DNA of 60,378 nt from Evansella tamaricis (lineage in GTDB: Bacteria; Bacillota; Bacilli; Bacillales; Salisediminibacteriaceae): assembly GCF_019042215.1 (NCBI RefSeq), contig NZ_JAHQCS010000092.1, forward strand, positions 1-60,378. Reading direction: 5' to 3'. Below, piece after piece: positions 37,468 to 45,857 of this stretch. Below the pieces are notes generated by a model. That model made no database searches. It was not told where the DNA came from and saw only the letters and a program-made list of their open reading frames with translations. The number at the start of each line of letters is the position of its first letter. Positions within the stretch are counted from its first letter, which is position 1. The translations under genes were made by a program, and so were the position numbers.

Positions 37468-39588
37468 TCAATATTTTTCTTTTTTTGTTGACCGTGACAT
37501 GTCATAGAGTATTTTCTGACTTTGAATAGGTTTGTCATCCTTTGTAAAATGAACATATTCATAAGTCCCATCGGGCTGTTGAATTCTTGCTTTCGTGTTG
37601 TCCTTTAACGAAATAAGAAGGATATCTTTGATCCTTTTTTTGATGGAAGGGCAGTGTATTGGGAAAAGTATTTCAATTCGTTTATCCATATTACGGGTCA
37701 TCCAATCTGCTGAGGATAAATAAGTGCTTTCCTTTCCGTTCTGATAGAAATAAAAAATTCTGCTATGTTCTAAAAAGCGGTCAACTATACTTCGTACGGT
37801 GATATTCTCGCTAACTCCAATAACTCCTGGCCTTAAACAACAAGTGCCCCTGACAATTAGATCTATGTTTACACCGGCACAACTCGCTTCATAAAGCTTC
37901 AAGATAATGGGTTTGTCTGTTAAGGAATTCATCTTTGCAATAATATGACCATTTCCAGTCTTGTTTTTACAGTCTATTTCTAAATCGATTAATTCAAGAA
38001 ATTTGTCTCTCATTTCAAGTGGTGCTGTGGAAATTTCATTCCATTCCGGTTTGACACTAAAACCACTGAGATGATTAAAAAAGTAGGTTGCATCTGTTCC
38101 AAATGATTCTTTGGAAGTTAGAAGCCCCATATCAGTATACAGCTTCGCTGTGGAGTCATTATAATTACCAGTTCCAAGATGAACAAAGCGTTGAATACTC
38201 CCTTTTTGCTGTCTAACAATTAATGTGATTTTACTGTGAGTTTTTAGCCCTGTAATTCCATAAATAACGTGAACACCTGCTTTTTCAAGCTTTTTTGCCC
38301 ATTGAATATTTCTTTCTTCATCAAAACGAGCTTTCAGCTCCACAAGAACCGTTACTTGCTTGCCGCGGTTTGCTGCTTGTTCCAATGCATCTATAACTGG
38401 AGAATCACCGCTTACCCTGTAAAGTGTCTGTTTGATTGCCAGTACATTTGGATCTTCGGCGGCTTTAAACATGAGATCCACAAAGGGTTGAAACGATTCA
38501 TAGGGATGATGCAGGAATATATCTTTTTTTAGAATGGCATCAAAAATATCACCTTCCCCAACTAAATCCTGAGGGTGTTGGGCGATAGCTGTCTCATGCA
38601 AAAGATGTTCATGATCCTTTGATATATCTGTGGCAAAGGCAGATAAAAAAGTATAATCAATTGGCCCGGATACTTCATAAAGATCATCTTCTTGTAATTC
38701 AAGAATAGTTGTTAAATACGTCAGGACATTTGGATCCATTTTCTTTTTTATATATTCAAGCCGTACGGCAGCACCCCATTTTCTTTTTTCTAACTCTTTT
38801 TCAATTTCTAATAAGAGGTCGCGGGCACCTTCTTCATGAATGGTCAAATCGGCGTTTCTTGTTATTCGGAAAGGAGATACTGATTCAACTATCATACCTG
38901 AAAATAATCTTTGTATAAAATAGCTGATGACATCTTCTAATAATACATAACAATGATCATCTTTATGGACGGGCGGTAAGTGGATAAACCGGTTTAACAC
39001 AGATGGGACTTGGACAATGGCCATCTTCTTTTGGATATTCATAGGTTGCCCCTTTAAGGAGACAGCCAAATTTAAACTTTTACTTGTCAACATGGGGAAG
39101 GGATGTAACGAGTCGATGGCCATAGGTGTTAAAACTGGTAGAATGTATTCATTAAACCTCTGACTCAAATATTCGATGTGATCCGGTGTCATCTCTTCCA
39201 TACTTAAAAGTTCAATTCCTTCGTCATGGAGCCTAGGTTTCAATGAACCATTGAACAAATCATCCTGTAGGGATATGAGATGATGTGTATAAGTGCTTAT
39301 TTCCTTAAGTTGTTCTTTCGGTGTCATTCCAGCTTTGTTTTCTGGTTTATTAAATCCCGCTTTAACTTGATCTTTTAAGCCGGCCACACGGACCATAAAA
39401 AATTCATCTAAGTTAGAACTGAAAATTGCAATGAATTTTAATCGCTCTAAAAGGGGATTCCTCTCATCAATAGCTTCCTGAAGTACCCGCTTATTAAATG
39501 CCAGCCAGCTAAGTTCCCGATTATTATAATAAGTTGGGTGTTGTAATCTCCTCAGGTTAGGATCGTTCTTCACGTACACATGTTTCAT
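37468..39588 (-). CDS. ppk: Polyphosphate kinase 1
   Basis: A 706-residue PPK1 that reversibly transfers phosphate from ATP to polyphosphate. It has the N-terminal NRELSWLAFNKRVLQEA segment, the HPYESFQPFVDLMFKAAED segment and the phosphohistidine region GLKTHSKITLIVR. The annotated ATG abuts GAAAGG; GTG 39579 would give better spacing and is an alternative start. It is downstream of ppx with 27 bases between, so the pair makes and degrades polyphosphate from one transcript. Confidence 0.95.
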   Translation of the reverse strand: MKHVYVKNDPNLRRLQHPTYYNNRELSWLAFNKRVLQEAIDERNPLLERLKFIAIFSSNLDEFFMVRVAGLKDQVKAGFNKPENKAGMTPKEQLKEISTYTHHLISLQDDLFNGSLKPRLHDEGIELLSMEEMTPDHIEYLSQRFNEYILPVLTPMAIDSLHPFPMLTSKSLNLAVSLKGQPMNIQKKMAIVQVPSVLNRFIHLPPVHKDDHCYVLLEDVISYFIQRLFSGMIVESVSPFRITRNADLTIHEEGARDLLLEIEKELEKRKWGAAVRLEYIKKKMDPNVLTYLTTILELQEDDLYEVSGPIDYTFLSAFATDISKDHEHLLHETAIAQHPQDLVGEGDIFDAILKKDIFLHHPYESFQPFVDLMFKAAEDPNVLAIKQTLYRVSGDSPVIDALEQAANRGKQVTVLVELKARFDEERNIQWAKKLEKAGVHVIYGITGLKTHSKITLIVRQQKGSIQRFVHLGTGNYNDSTAKLYTDMGLLTSKESFGTDATYFFNHLSGFSVKPEWNEISTAPLEMRDKFLELIDLEIDCKNKTGNGHIIAKMNSLTDKPIILKLYEASCAGVNIDLIVRGTCCLRPGVIGVSENITVRSIVDRFLEHSRIFYFYQNGKESTYLSSADWMTRNMDKRIEILFPIHCPSIKKRIKDILLISLKDNTKARIQQPDGTYEYVHFTKDDKPIQSQKILYDMSRSTKKEKY

Positions 39589-39615
39589 CCTTTCATACCA
39601 TACATTGATAGAAAA

Positions 39616-41157
39616 TCAGAAAAGATTGTTTTTTTCAAACACAAACTCAATTTGTTTTCCAAGTGCTTTTTCCAAGTGTTTTTTGTGTTTTTTCCCGTAC
39701 GTTTCTTCAAAAAATGGATCACCGGAATAACCAAAATGGAGCACGTAGGTGGAATCATCTTTACGTTCCAGTTTGACAGACAGGATCACACCGCGATGGG
39801 AATAATCTAACGCCCAGCAAAGTCTTAAGATAGCCCCCATGACTTCTAATTTCGAGGATTCCTCTTTTAATAGCCATCCGGGAAAGGGAGAGGCATATTG
39901 TTTCAGTTGGGAACGTGATTTAAATGAAGCCAGTAAAGCTAAGACGAACCGTTCCTTGTGAGTGAGCCCGTCAACGGACTGGTTAGTTAATAAATAAAAC
40001 GTGTGTTGGCTTTTAGATTCTGGATGGATCGAAGCACCTATGTAAAAAATTCTTGCTGCCCACCTTAACAGTAATAAATCATATTTAGTCAAGGGAGATT
40101 CAAGATATGGATTCAGTTCTTTTGCCATAAATAATGCCAAGATTGAAATTTGTTTCTGGTGTTCATTATCCATGGAGTAATCAAGACTGAGCTGATAAAA
40201 ACTCTCCTCTGCAACATTCGGAAATTGTGTTATACCAATCGGTTGTAGATACATTTCACTAAACAACCCATTCCGAAGACCTTTGTCACTGACGATAAAT
40301 TTGTCGCTCCCGGAGAAACGGATCAATTCCTCTATCGCTTTAATGGCAGGTATAATAATATCTGCTCGGTCTTTTGACAGTCCTTCCACTTGTCTTCGTT
40401 CTTCCAAGTTCAATCGAAGGAGACCCTGACTGACAGAGTTTATGTCATCAATTGACATTTCATACTGGTGTAATCCTGCTAACGGATAGAGGATCTGGCG
40501 CTGATGAATTAATGCTAAATTACGTGCTGTTCCCCCAATACCAATGACAGGGAGTCCTTGATTTTTGACCCATGTGAGGCTGTTAAACTGTTCAAACAAA
40601 AACGAGGTTAATCTCTGCATTTCCTCCTCCGTAGGCTGATCAGTAGAAATAAACTGTTTTTTTAATGTAATGGCTCCAAATGGAAAACTGTGATAGTTCT
40701 TTAATTTCCGATGTTCAAATAAGGTTACCTCTGTACTGCCTCCCCCAATATCGATCGTAATTCCGTCTTCTATGTTCATGGAGTTTGTGACAGCCAGATA
40801 CCCGTAATAGGCTTCTTCTTTTTCAGAAAGGACATCAATCGAAAAAATACTCTTTCCTTTGATTGCTTTAAGAATTTCCTTTTGGTTCGTTGCATTACGA
40901 ATCGCTGCGGTGGCGACACAACGGACAGTTGTTAATGAATAATTCTTGGCAATGGTTTCAAAACGTTCTAAAACCTTTCCGATTTCTTTTATACCTGTCT
41001 TTGTCATCTCCCCATTCTTATTAATATGGGAACTTAGTCTAGCCACTACTTTTAAATTTTGGATCTCTTTTATTCCTCCGTGTTCATTGATGTCGTATAT
41101 AACGAACCGGACAGAGTTAGACCCCATATCAATAATTCCGATTTGCTGCTTTTTCAT
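39616..41157 (-). CDS. ppx: Exopolyphosphatase (Ppx/GppA family)
   Basis: A 513-residue two-domain enzyme. The actin-like fold carries GIIDMGSNSVRFVIYD at the start and ITIDIGGGSTEVTLF in the phosphate loop, plus VIGIGGTARNLA; an HD-like C-terminal domain follows. It removes terminal phosphate from polyphosphate or pppGpp. GGAG lies seven bases before the ATG. It forms an operon with ppk. Confidence 0.93.
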   Translation of the reverse strand: MKKQQIGIIDMGSNSVRFVIYDINEHGGIKEIQNLKVVARLSSHINKNGEMTKTGIKEIGKVLERFETIAKNYSLTTVRCVATAAIRNATNQKEILKAIKGKSIFSIDVLSEKEEAYYGYLAVTNSMNIEDGITIDIGGGSTEVTLFEHRKLKNYHSFPFGAITLKKQFISTDQPTEEEMQRLTSFLFEQFNSLTWVKNQGLPVIGIGGTARNLALIHQRQILYPLAGLHQYEMSIDDINSVSQGLLRLNLEERRQVEGLSKDRADIIIPAIKAIEELIRFSGSDKFIVSDKGLRNGLFSEMYLQPIGITQFPNVAEESFYQLSLDYSMDNEHQKQISILALFMAKELNPYLESPLTKYDLLLLRWAARIFYIGASIHPESKSQHTFYLLTNQSVDGLTHKERFVLALLASFKSRSQLKQYASPFPGWLLKEESSKLEVMGAILRLCWALDYSHRGVILSVKLERKDDSTYVLHFGYSGDPFFEETYGKKHKKHLEKALGKQIEFVFEKNNLF

Positions 41158-41262
41158 TCAGACACTCCTTCGAGAAATAATAATCAGTACTTCTATTATA
41201 GTCGTTTCATAATCGAATGTGGAATATCCTTCATCAGAACTAGAGAGATACGGTTCGAATTG

Positions 41263-41291
41263 TTTACAAAAAAAGGGTGGTGAGGTATACT
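41263..41291 (+). promoter_or_regulatory. Sigma-A promoter of the zinc uptake operon
   Basis: TTTACA at 41263-41268, a 17-base spacer and TATACT at 41286-41291, immediately before the Zur box. Confidence 0.85.
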
Positions 41292-41304
41292 AACACATGA
41301 AAAT

Positions 41305-41325
41305 AAATCGTAATCATTCTTACTG
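41305..41325 (+). promoter_or_regulatory. Zur box
   Basis: TCGTAATCATTCTTA (41308-41322) matches TCGTAATNATTACGA with a perfect left half-site and three mismatches on the right, and overlaps the start region of the transcript. TCGTAAT distinguishes Zur from Fur and PerR sites. The last gene of the operon is zur itself. Confidence 0.85.
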
Positions 41326-41424
41326 GTTCTATGTCAAAACACCGAGTGATGGTTCCCAGTCCCATGAAACGAATGGAATCAGGGTCTGTCTGAATGGTGT
41401 TATTTATAATTGGAGGTCTTATCA

Positions 41425-42240
41425 ATGACCAAAGCATCCCGTTCAATGGCAATAGAGGTAGAAGGTTTATCCTTCACATATGGCCAAAGGAATGTATTAG
41501 AGGATATTCATTTACATATACCTGAAGGCTCTTTCCTTGGGCTAATGGGACCTAATGGATCGGGTAAATCCACATTGATTAAATGTATTTTAGGGTTACT
41601 TTCCCCAACTACTGGCACCATTAAACTCTTTGGTAAACCAATCCAGAGGTTTAATGATTGGAGTCAAGTTGGTTTCGTTTCCCAAAAGGCCAATAGTTTT
41701 AACAGTGGTTTTCCGGCAACCGTCTTTGAAGTGGTCTCTATGGGTCTATACGGAAAGGTTGGTCTATTACGCTTCTTAACAAAGAAGCATAAACAGAAGG
41801 TATTAGAATCGATTCAACAGGTGGGGATGCAGGATTATGTCCATCAAAATATTGGAGAACTGTCTGGAGGTCAACAGCAACGTGTTTTTATTGCAAGGGC
41901 TTTAGTAAGTGAACCAAAACTATTAATACTGGATGAACCAACAGTCGGAGTGGACGCTAAATCCGTACAAAACTTCTATACGATGCTTCAACGGCTAAAT
42001 GTGGAGCGGGGCATGACATTAATACTAGTTACCCATGATATCGGAGCGATGACCGAGTATATAACAGATGTGGCTTGCTTGAATAAGTGTCTTCATTTCC
42101 ACGGGAATAAACTTGAGTTTGAATCTCAGCATGACAGTATGATGACGTCATTATATGGACATGATGTCCGTGTCATTACCCATAACCATGATCATCACGA
42201 CCATGACCATGACCATGATCACGATGGGAGCGGGCATTAA
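41425..42240 (+). CDS. znuC: Zinc ABC transporter ATP-binding protein with His/Asp-rich tail
   Basis: A 271-residue ABC ATPase. Walker A is GPNGSGKST, the signature is LSGGQQQRVFIARAL and Walker B is LLILDEP. The last 19 residues alternate histidine and aspartate (HDHDHDHD), a likely zinc-binding tail. ATG 41425 lies eight bases after GGAGG; a TTG fifteen bases upstream is in frame but overlaps that site. The Zur box and the terminal zur gene indicate zinc as substrate. Confidence 0.93.
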   Translation: MTKASRSMAIEVEGLSFTYGQRNVLEDIHLHIPEGSFLGLMGPNGSGKSTLIKCILGLLSPTTGTIKLFGKPIQRFNDWSQVGFVSQKANSFNSGFPATVFEVVSMGLYGKVGLLRFLTKKHKQKVLESIQQVGMQDYVHQNIGELSGGQQQRVFIARALVSEPKLLILDEPTVGVDAKSVQNFYTMLQRLNVERGMTLILVTHDIGAMTEYITDVACLNKCLHFHGNKLEFESQHDSMMTSLYGHDVRVITHNHDHHDHDHDHDHDGSGH

Positions 42241-43070
42241 TGATACAAATTTTTTTTCAGTTTGATTTTTTAAGGTATTCCCTTTATACTGGGATGCTGA
42301 TTGGTTTATTGGCTCCGTTGCTTGGTGTCTTTTTAGTAGTGCGGCGCCTTGCGTTAATCTCAGATGCATTATCTCATATCACCTTGTCCGGGATAGCCTT
42401 TAGTCTGTTATTGGGAAGGCATTATAGTTACTTTGCAGGATTAAATCCCATGTATATGGGAATGGCATTTTCCGTTGGAGGCGCCATTTTCATTGAAAGA
42501 CTAAGGAATGTTTACCGGTATTACAAAGAGCTGGCGATTCCTATTATTTTATCTGCCGGAATCGGAATCGGAGTCGTTTTTATTTCTTTAGCCAACGGAT
42601 TTAATAATGATTTATTTCACTACTTATTTGGCAGTGTTGCTGCCATACGTCAATCTGATTTTCATATGATAGTAAGTATCACTTTATTTGTATTAGTAAT
42701 GATGCTCCTTTTTTATAAAGAGTGGTTCTTCTTAAGTTTTGACGAAGACCAGGCTGTAATCTCGGGGATTCCTAAAAAAACACTGCATTTTCTTTTTATC
42801 ATTATGGTTGCTCTAGTGATCTCAGCATCCATGCGAATTGTTGGAATTCTTCTCGTTTCTTCTTTAATGACACTTCCAGTTGCCTCTGCAATGAGATGGG
42901 CAAAGAGTTTTAAACAAACGTTTTTGTATGCCATTCTTTTTAGTGAAATTTCTGTTATTGTTGGCCTCTTTAGCGCATTTCATTTAGACATTGCCCCAGG
43001 TGGAACAATTGTCATGTTAAATGTTATTATATTATTAATCTCTCTCTTGTTAAAACGGAAAGGGATATGA
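42240..43070 (+). CDS. Zinc ABC transporter permease 1
   Basis: A 276-residue ZnuB-family membrane protein with eight to nine helices. Markers are FLVVRRLALISDALSHITLSGIA, KELAIPIILSAGIGIG and RIVGILLVSSLMTLPVASA. Its start overlaps the ATPase stop by one base. It is clearly homologous to the next gene along its whole length. Confidence 0.92.
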   Translation: MIQIFFQFDFLRYSLYTGMLIGLLAPLLGVFLVVRRLALISDALSHITLSGIAFSLLLGRHYSYFAGLNPMYMGMAFSVGGAIFIERLRNVYRYYKELAIPIILSAGIGIGVVFISLANGFNNDLFHYLFGSVAAIRQSDFHMIVSITLFVLVMMLLFYKEWFFLSFDEDQAVISGIPKKTLHFLFIIMVALVISASMRIVGILLVSSLMTLPVASAMRWAKSFKQTFLYAILFSEISVIVGLFSAFHLDIAPGGTIVMLNVIILLISLLLKRKGI

Positions 43071-43087
43071 TAGGACAGGTGTAAAAA

Positions 43088-43945
43088 ATGGAGTTACTGC
43101 AGCAACTAACGTTTTTGGAACGGGGCGTACTCGCAGGTTTAATCATCGGCTTTATTTGTCCGTTGCTTGGGGCATTTTTATTAGTGAGAAGAATAACAAT
43201 TATCACAGAAGCACTATCCCATATCACATTAACTGGGATTACCGCAGGAGTGTTTCTTAGTCAATCCATCATGTGGTTAACGTTTATCAATCCGTTGTAT
43301 ACAGGACTATTATTTTCCCTCATGGGATCGATACTGATTGAGAAACTAAGGCATATTTATAAAGGATTTCAGGAACTTGCCGTCCCGATTATTTTATCAT
43401 CCGGAATCGGTTTGAGTGCTATACTGATCGGTTTATCACAGGGCAGTACGGTAGAATGGTATAACTATCTTTTTGGAAGTATTGTCACGGTATCCTTATT
43501 TGATTTGCTTTTTATTCTCATCACCGGATCCATTGCCTTTCTGATATTAATTGGTTTTTACAAAGAGTGGCTTTCCATATCCTTTGACCAGGAGTTTGCA
43601 AAAACATCTGGTATCTCAGTTAGGAGATTAAATTTCTTTTTTTCATTATTAATTGCAATTGTGATCTCCATGTCCATGAAAGTCGTTGGAATACTACTTG
43701 TCGGTGCGATGGTAACTTTACCAGTGGCTGCAAGTATTCAAATTGCCAAAAGCTTCCGTCAGGTTGTTCTTCTTGGAATCCTGTTTGGAGAAGTTGCTAT
43801 CATAAGTGGTATTGTTTCTTCTTATTATTTTAATATTGCCACTGGAGGAATGATCGTTGTCTCTGGAGTGATTTTATTACTCATTGCTAATCTTATTAAA
43901 CGGGGGAAGCAATTTGTTTCAACTTTTGATGTGTTAACCAAATGA
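43088..43945 (+). CDS. Zinc ABC transporter permease 2
   Basis: A 285-residue ZnuB-family paralogue of the preceding protein. Shared segments include LLGxFLxVRR, EALSHITLTGI, QELAVPIILSSGIGLS and KVVGILLVGAMVTLPVAAS. Two distinct permeases beside one ATPase suggest a heterodimeric channel rather than the usual ZnuB homodimer (inference). It begins 17 bases after the first permease. Confidence 0.92.
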   Translation: MELLQQLTFLERGVLAGLIIGFICPLLGAFLLVRRITIITEALSHITLTGITAGVFLSQSIMWLTFINPLYTGLLFSLMGSILIEKLRHIYKGFQELAVPIILSSGIGLSAILIGLSQGSTVEWYNYLFGSIVTVSLFDLLFILITGSIAFLILIGFYKEWLSISFDQEFAKTSGISVRRLNFFFSLLIAIVISMSMKVVGILLVGAMVTLPVAASIQIAKSFRQVVLLGILFGEVAIISGIVSSYYFNIATGGMIVVSGVILLLIANLIKRGKQFVSTFDVLTK

Positions 43946-43998
43946 TGTACTAATATTTTTATAGTGATTTTTCTAGTGTTAATGAAGGAGGTCTTGGT

Positions 43999-44421
43999 GT
44001 GAACGTACAGGAAGCGATGCAGCGTCTAAAGGAAAAAGGTTTTAAACACACAGATAAACGGGAAGATATGTTGGAGCTTTTTTCTAATGAAAAACGGTAT
44101 CTGGCAGCGAAGGATGTATTAGAATCCATGCAAGACAAATACAAAGGATTAAGTTTTGATACAATCTACCGTAATTTATCAGTGTTTACAGAATTAGGCA
44201 TTTTAGAATCGACAGAGCTAGATGGTGAAAAAAAGTTTCGTTTTACTTGTTCCACAGATCACCATCACCACCATCTTATTTGTTTAGATTGTGGAAAAAC
44301 GAAACATATTGATGAATGCCCAATGGATTTATTTCCGGTTAAAAAAGAAGGCTTTCATATTGTAGGCCATAAATTTGAGGTATATGGATATTGCGAACAG
44401 TGTGAGGTACAAAGACCATAG
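43999..44421 (+). CDS. zur: Zinc uptake regulator Zur
   Basis: A 140-residue Fur-family repressor that binds DNA when zinc-loaded. Its start (NVQEAMQRLKEKGFKHTDKRED) and LSFDTIYRNLSVFTELGILE recognition region match B. subtilis Zur. The metal motifs are DHHHHHLICLDCGK and the C-terminal CEQCE, forming the Cys4 structural zinc site. The start is GTG 43999, seven bases after AAGGAGG. It appears to be the last gene of the operon it represses. Confidence 0.95.
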   Translation: MNVQEAMQRLKEKGFKHTDKREDMLELFSNEKRYLAAKDVLESMQDKYKGLSFDTIYRNLSVFTELGILESTELDGEKKFRFTCSTDHHHHHLICLDCGKTKHIDECPMDLFPVKKEGFHIVGHKFEVYGYCEQCEVQRP

Positions 44422-44463
44422 AATGCTGTGGTCTTTAAAATACAAATGTTTTCTTCATTCAAA

Positions 44464-44490
44464 AAGGACCCACTTAAGAAAGTGGGTTTA
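44464..44490. terminator. Hairpin between zur and the small-protein cluster
   Basis: ACCCACTT (44468-44475) pairs with AAGTGGGT (44480-44487). A T-rich run follows on the minus strand (AAAAAGG on the plus strand), so it suits the minus-strand genes best. Confidence 0.65.
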
Positions 44491-44742
44491 GGTAAGAAAC
44501 CGCCTCTTTGTTTTACTTATAAGATGAGCCACATCTCCAGTGCCAGCCTCTTCTTTACGTCCTGTATGTTTATCCAATTCCTTTATCATTTCGTCATATT
44601 TGTCTTTTTTCAATCGTCCATCTACAAATAAAAATGTAGCAAAGGCATAGGCGAGGGCAGTAGTATCTACAGTTACATTCACATCCACATCAGAGTTTCC
44701 GCTCTGATGAACGACGGCTTTTATTTCTCTTTTCCTAGGCAT
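44488..44742 (-). CDS. Small protein with SGNSDVDVNVTVDTTALAYA motif
   Basis: An 84-residue protein I do not recognise by name. The middle carries HQSGNSDVDVNVTVDTTALAYAF, echoing the SGNSYVDVYVDAEA motif of the next two genes. The rest is basic and helical (LKKDKYDEMIKELDKHTG). No signal peptide or membrane helix is evident. GGAGG precedes the ATG. It may be cotranscribed with the gene at 44808. Confidence 0.78.
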   Translation of the reverse strand: MPRKREIKAVVHQSGNSDVDVNVTVDTTALAYAFATFLFVDGRLKKDKYDEMIKELDKHTGRKEEAGTGDVAHLISKTKRRFLT

Positions 44743-44807
44743 CTGAAATTCCTCCTAATTAAATTTAGCAAATGGGCGGGGTGCTATAAAAAGCACCCCC
44801 AAGTTTC

Positions 44808-45047
44808 TTAAAGGTCAAGGCCTGTTTGACGTTGACGTTGTCGCTGAAGCTGGCGAGCTTTTGCTACTGCCTCTGCATCCACGTATACATCAACATAAGA
44901 ATTACCACTATCTGTTACTTCTGCAATGTTGAAATTGAAGTTTTTGTCTTTAATTGTGTTTTCGTTATCAAGTCTGTTAATGTTCTTGTTAATGTCGTCA
45001 TCGGACAAGAAGCGAAATGCTGTTGTTGGTCGTTGTCTAGCTGGCAT
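44808..45047 (-). CDS. Small paralogous protein A (SGNSYVDVYVDAEA family)
   Basis: A 79-residue protein. Residues of the core, IKDKNFNFNIAEVT then SGNSYVDVYVDAEA, are identical to those of the protein at 45204-45458; the C terminus is glutamine/arginine-rich (RQLQRQRQRQ). ATG 45047 is chosen over an in-frame start at 45065 because GAGGGGTG lies between them. An inverted repeat (GGGGTGCT/AGCACCCC) follows its stop without a T-run. A sporulation promoter is suspected. Function unknown. Confidence 0.8.
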   Translation of the reverse strand: MPARQRPTTAFRFLSDDDINKNINRLDNENTIKDKNFNFNIAEVTDSGNSYVDVYVDAEAVAKARQLQRQRQRQTGLDL

Positions 45048-45077
45048 GATCACCCCTCCCTTCATGAGAAACTACTT

Positions 45078-45133
45078 TACAATATGAGGAAATTCTTGGT
45101 ACGAGTGGACAAACTCCATAGTCATTCATTTGA
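45078..45133 (-). promoter_or_regulatory. Duplicated promoter box upstream of small protein A
   Basis: The 24-base sequence at 45103-45126 is identical to 45515-45538, and with one mismatch the identity extends to 31 bases. On the minus strand it ends in GTCCAC. After 18 bases comes CATATTGTA (45086-45078), which fits the CATANNNTA -10 element of mother-cell sigma-K. This is inferred from pattern. Confidence 0.6.
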
Positions 45134-45203
45134 AATCCTTTTTCTAAAGCAAAAAAGGCATATAGAGCAGGGAATTTACCACCCTTTAGTTGAGGCTCTT
45201 TCA

Positions 45204-45458
45204 TTACTTACGATGCTTATGATCTACTTCGACACCCACTTGACGCTGTCGTTGGGTTTGTGCCTGATGTGCTTTAGCAAAAGCCTCTGCATCCACGTAC
45301 ACATCTACATAAGAGTTTCCGCTTTCTGTTACTTCCGCAATGTTAAAGTTAAAGTTCTTGTCTTTAATGAAATTTTCATTTTGTAGTTTATTGCGGTTGC
45401 GGTTAATGTCATCGGGTGACGCAACGCGTGTTACGAACCTTGGAGAATGATTAGTCAT
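45204..45458 (-). CDS. Small paralogous protein B (SGNSYVDVYVDAEA family)
   Basis: An 84-residue protein with N-terminal MTNHSPRFVTRVASPDDINRN, then the shared core IKDKNFNFNIAEVT/SGNSYVDVYVDAEA and a Gln/Arg/His-rich end. It pairs with protein A as a recent duplication, since coding and promoter sequence are both conserved. GAAAGGAGGGG precedes the ATG. Function unknown; spore-surface or mother-cell expression is a guess from the promoter. Confidence 0.82.
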   Translation of the reverse strand: MTNHSPRFVTRVASPDDINRNRNKLQNENFIKDKNFNFNIAEVTESGNSYVDVYVDAEAFAKAHQAQTQRQRQVGVEVDHKHRK

Positions 45459-45489
45459 ATTTATCCCCTCCTTTCTTTTCCAATTACTT

Positions 45490-45545
45490 TAATATATGGA
45501 AAAAAAGGAAGGGAGAGTGGACAAACTCCATAGTCATTAATTTGA
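45490..45545 (-). promoter_or_regulatory. Duplicated promoter box upstream of small protein B
   Basis: This is the second copy of the 24-base box (45515-45538), again 18 bases before a CATANNNTA-type element, CATATATTA (45498-45490), on the minus strand. Confidence 0.6.
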
Positions 45546-45603
45546 TATTGTAATAAATGAAGAAAAGAGGCATTTTACTTGTGGAAAAAATTGATGTGGA
45601 AAA

Positions 45604-45690
45604 AAATTCGGCTCGAGCTCCGGTTCGGTTTGGTCCCAAGAACGGGTAACTTCTACCCGAACCTCCGGACGAAGCTCCCGTTCAAGCATA
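45604..45690. repeat. GC-rich palindromic element
   Basis: Nested inverted repeats lie in otherwise AT-rich DNA: CCGGTTCGG with CCGAACCTCCGG, and inside it CGGGTA/TACCCG. No gene or T-run is attached. The flank to 45857 also holds a 20-bp perfect palindrome at 45722-45741 (AAGGTGGGATATCCCACCTT). Confidence 0.6.
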
Positions 45691-45857
45691 CAGGAACAAT
45701 AGATACCAAAAGAAAGATAAAAAGGTGGGATATCCCACCTTATGGAAGAAAATAATTAAAGTAAACCACAAAAAGTGAAAAAGAATGAGGCAGCTCCTCT
45801 AAAGATCATAATTCAATGACCTACTAGGACACCACCTTCTTCACTAACAATTAACAA

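Noticed and set aside
44826-45386. 186-codon plus-strand frame through the small-protein cluster
   Set aside because: It is antisense to two paralogous genes that have good ribosome sites and conserved protein cores.
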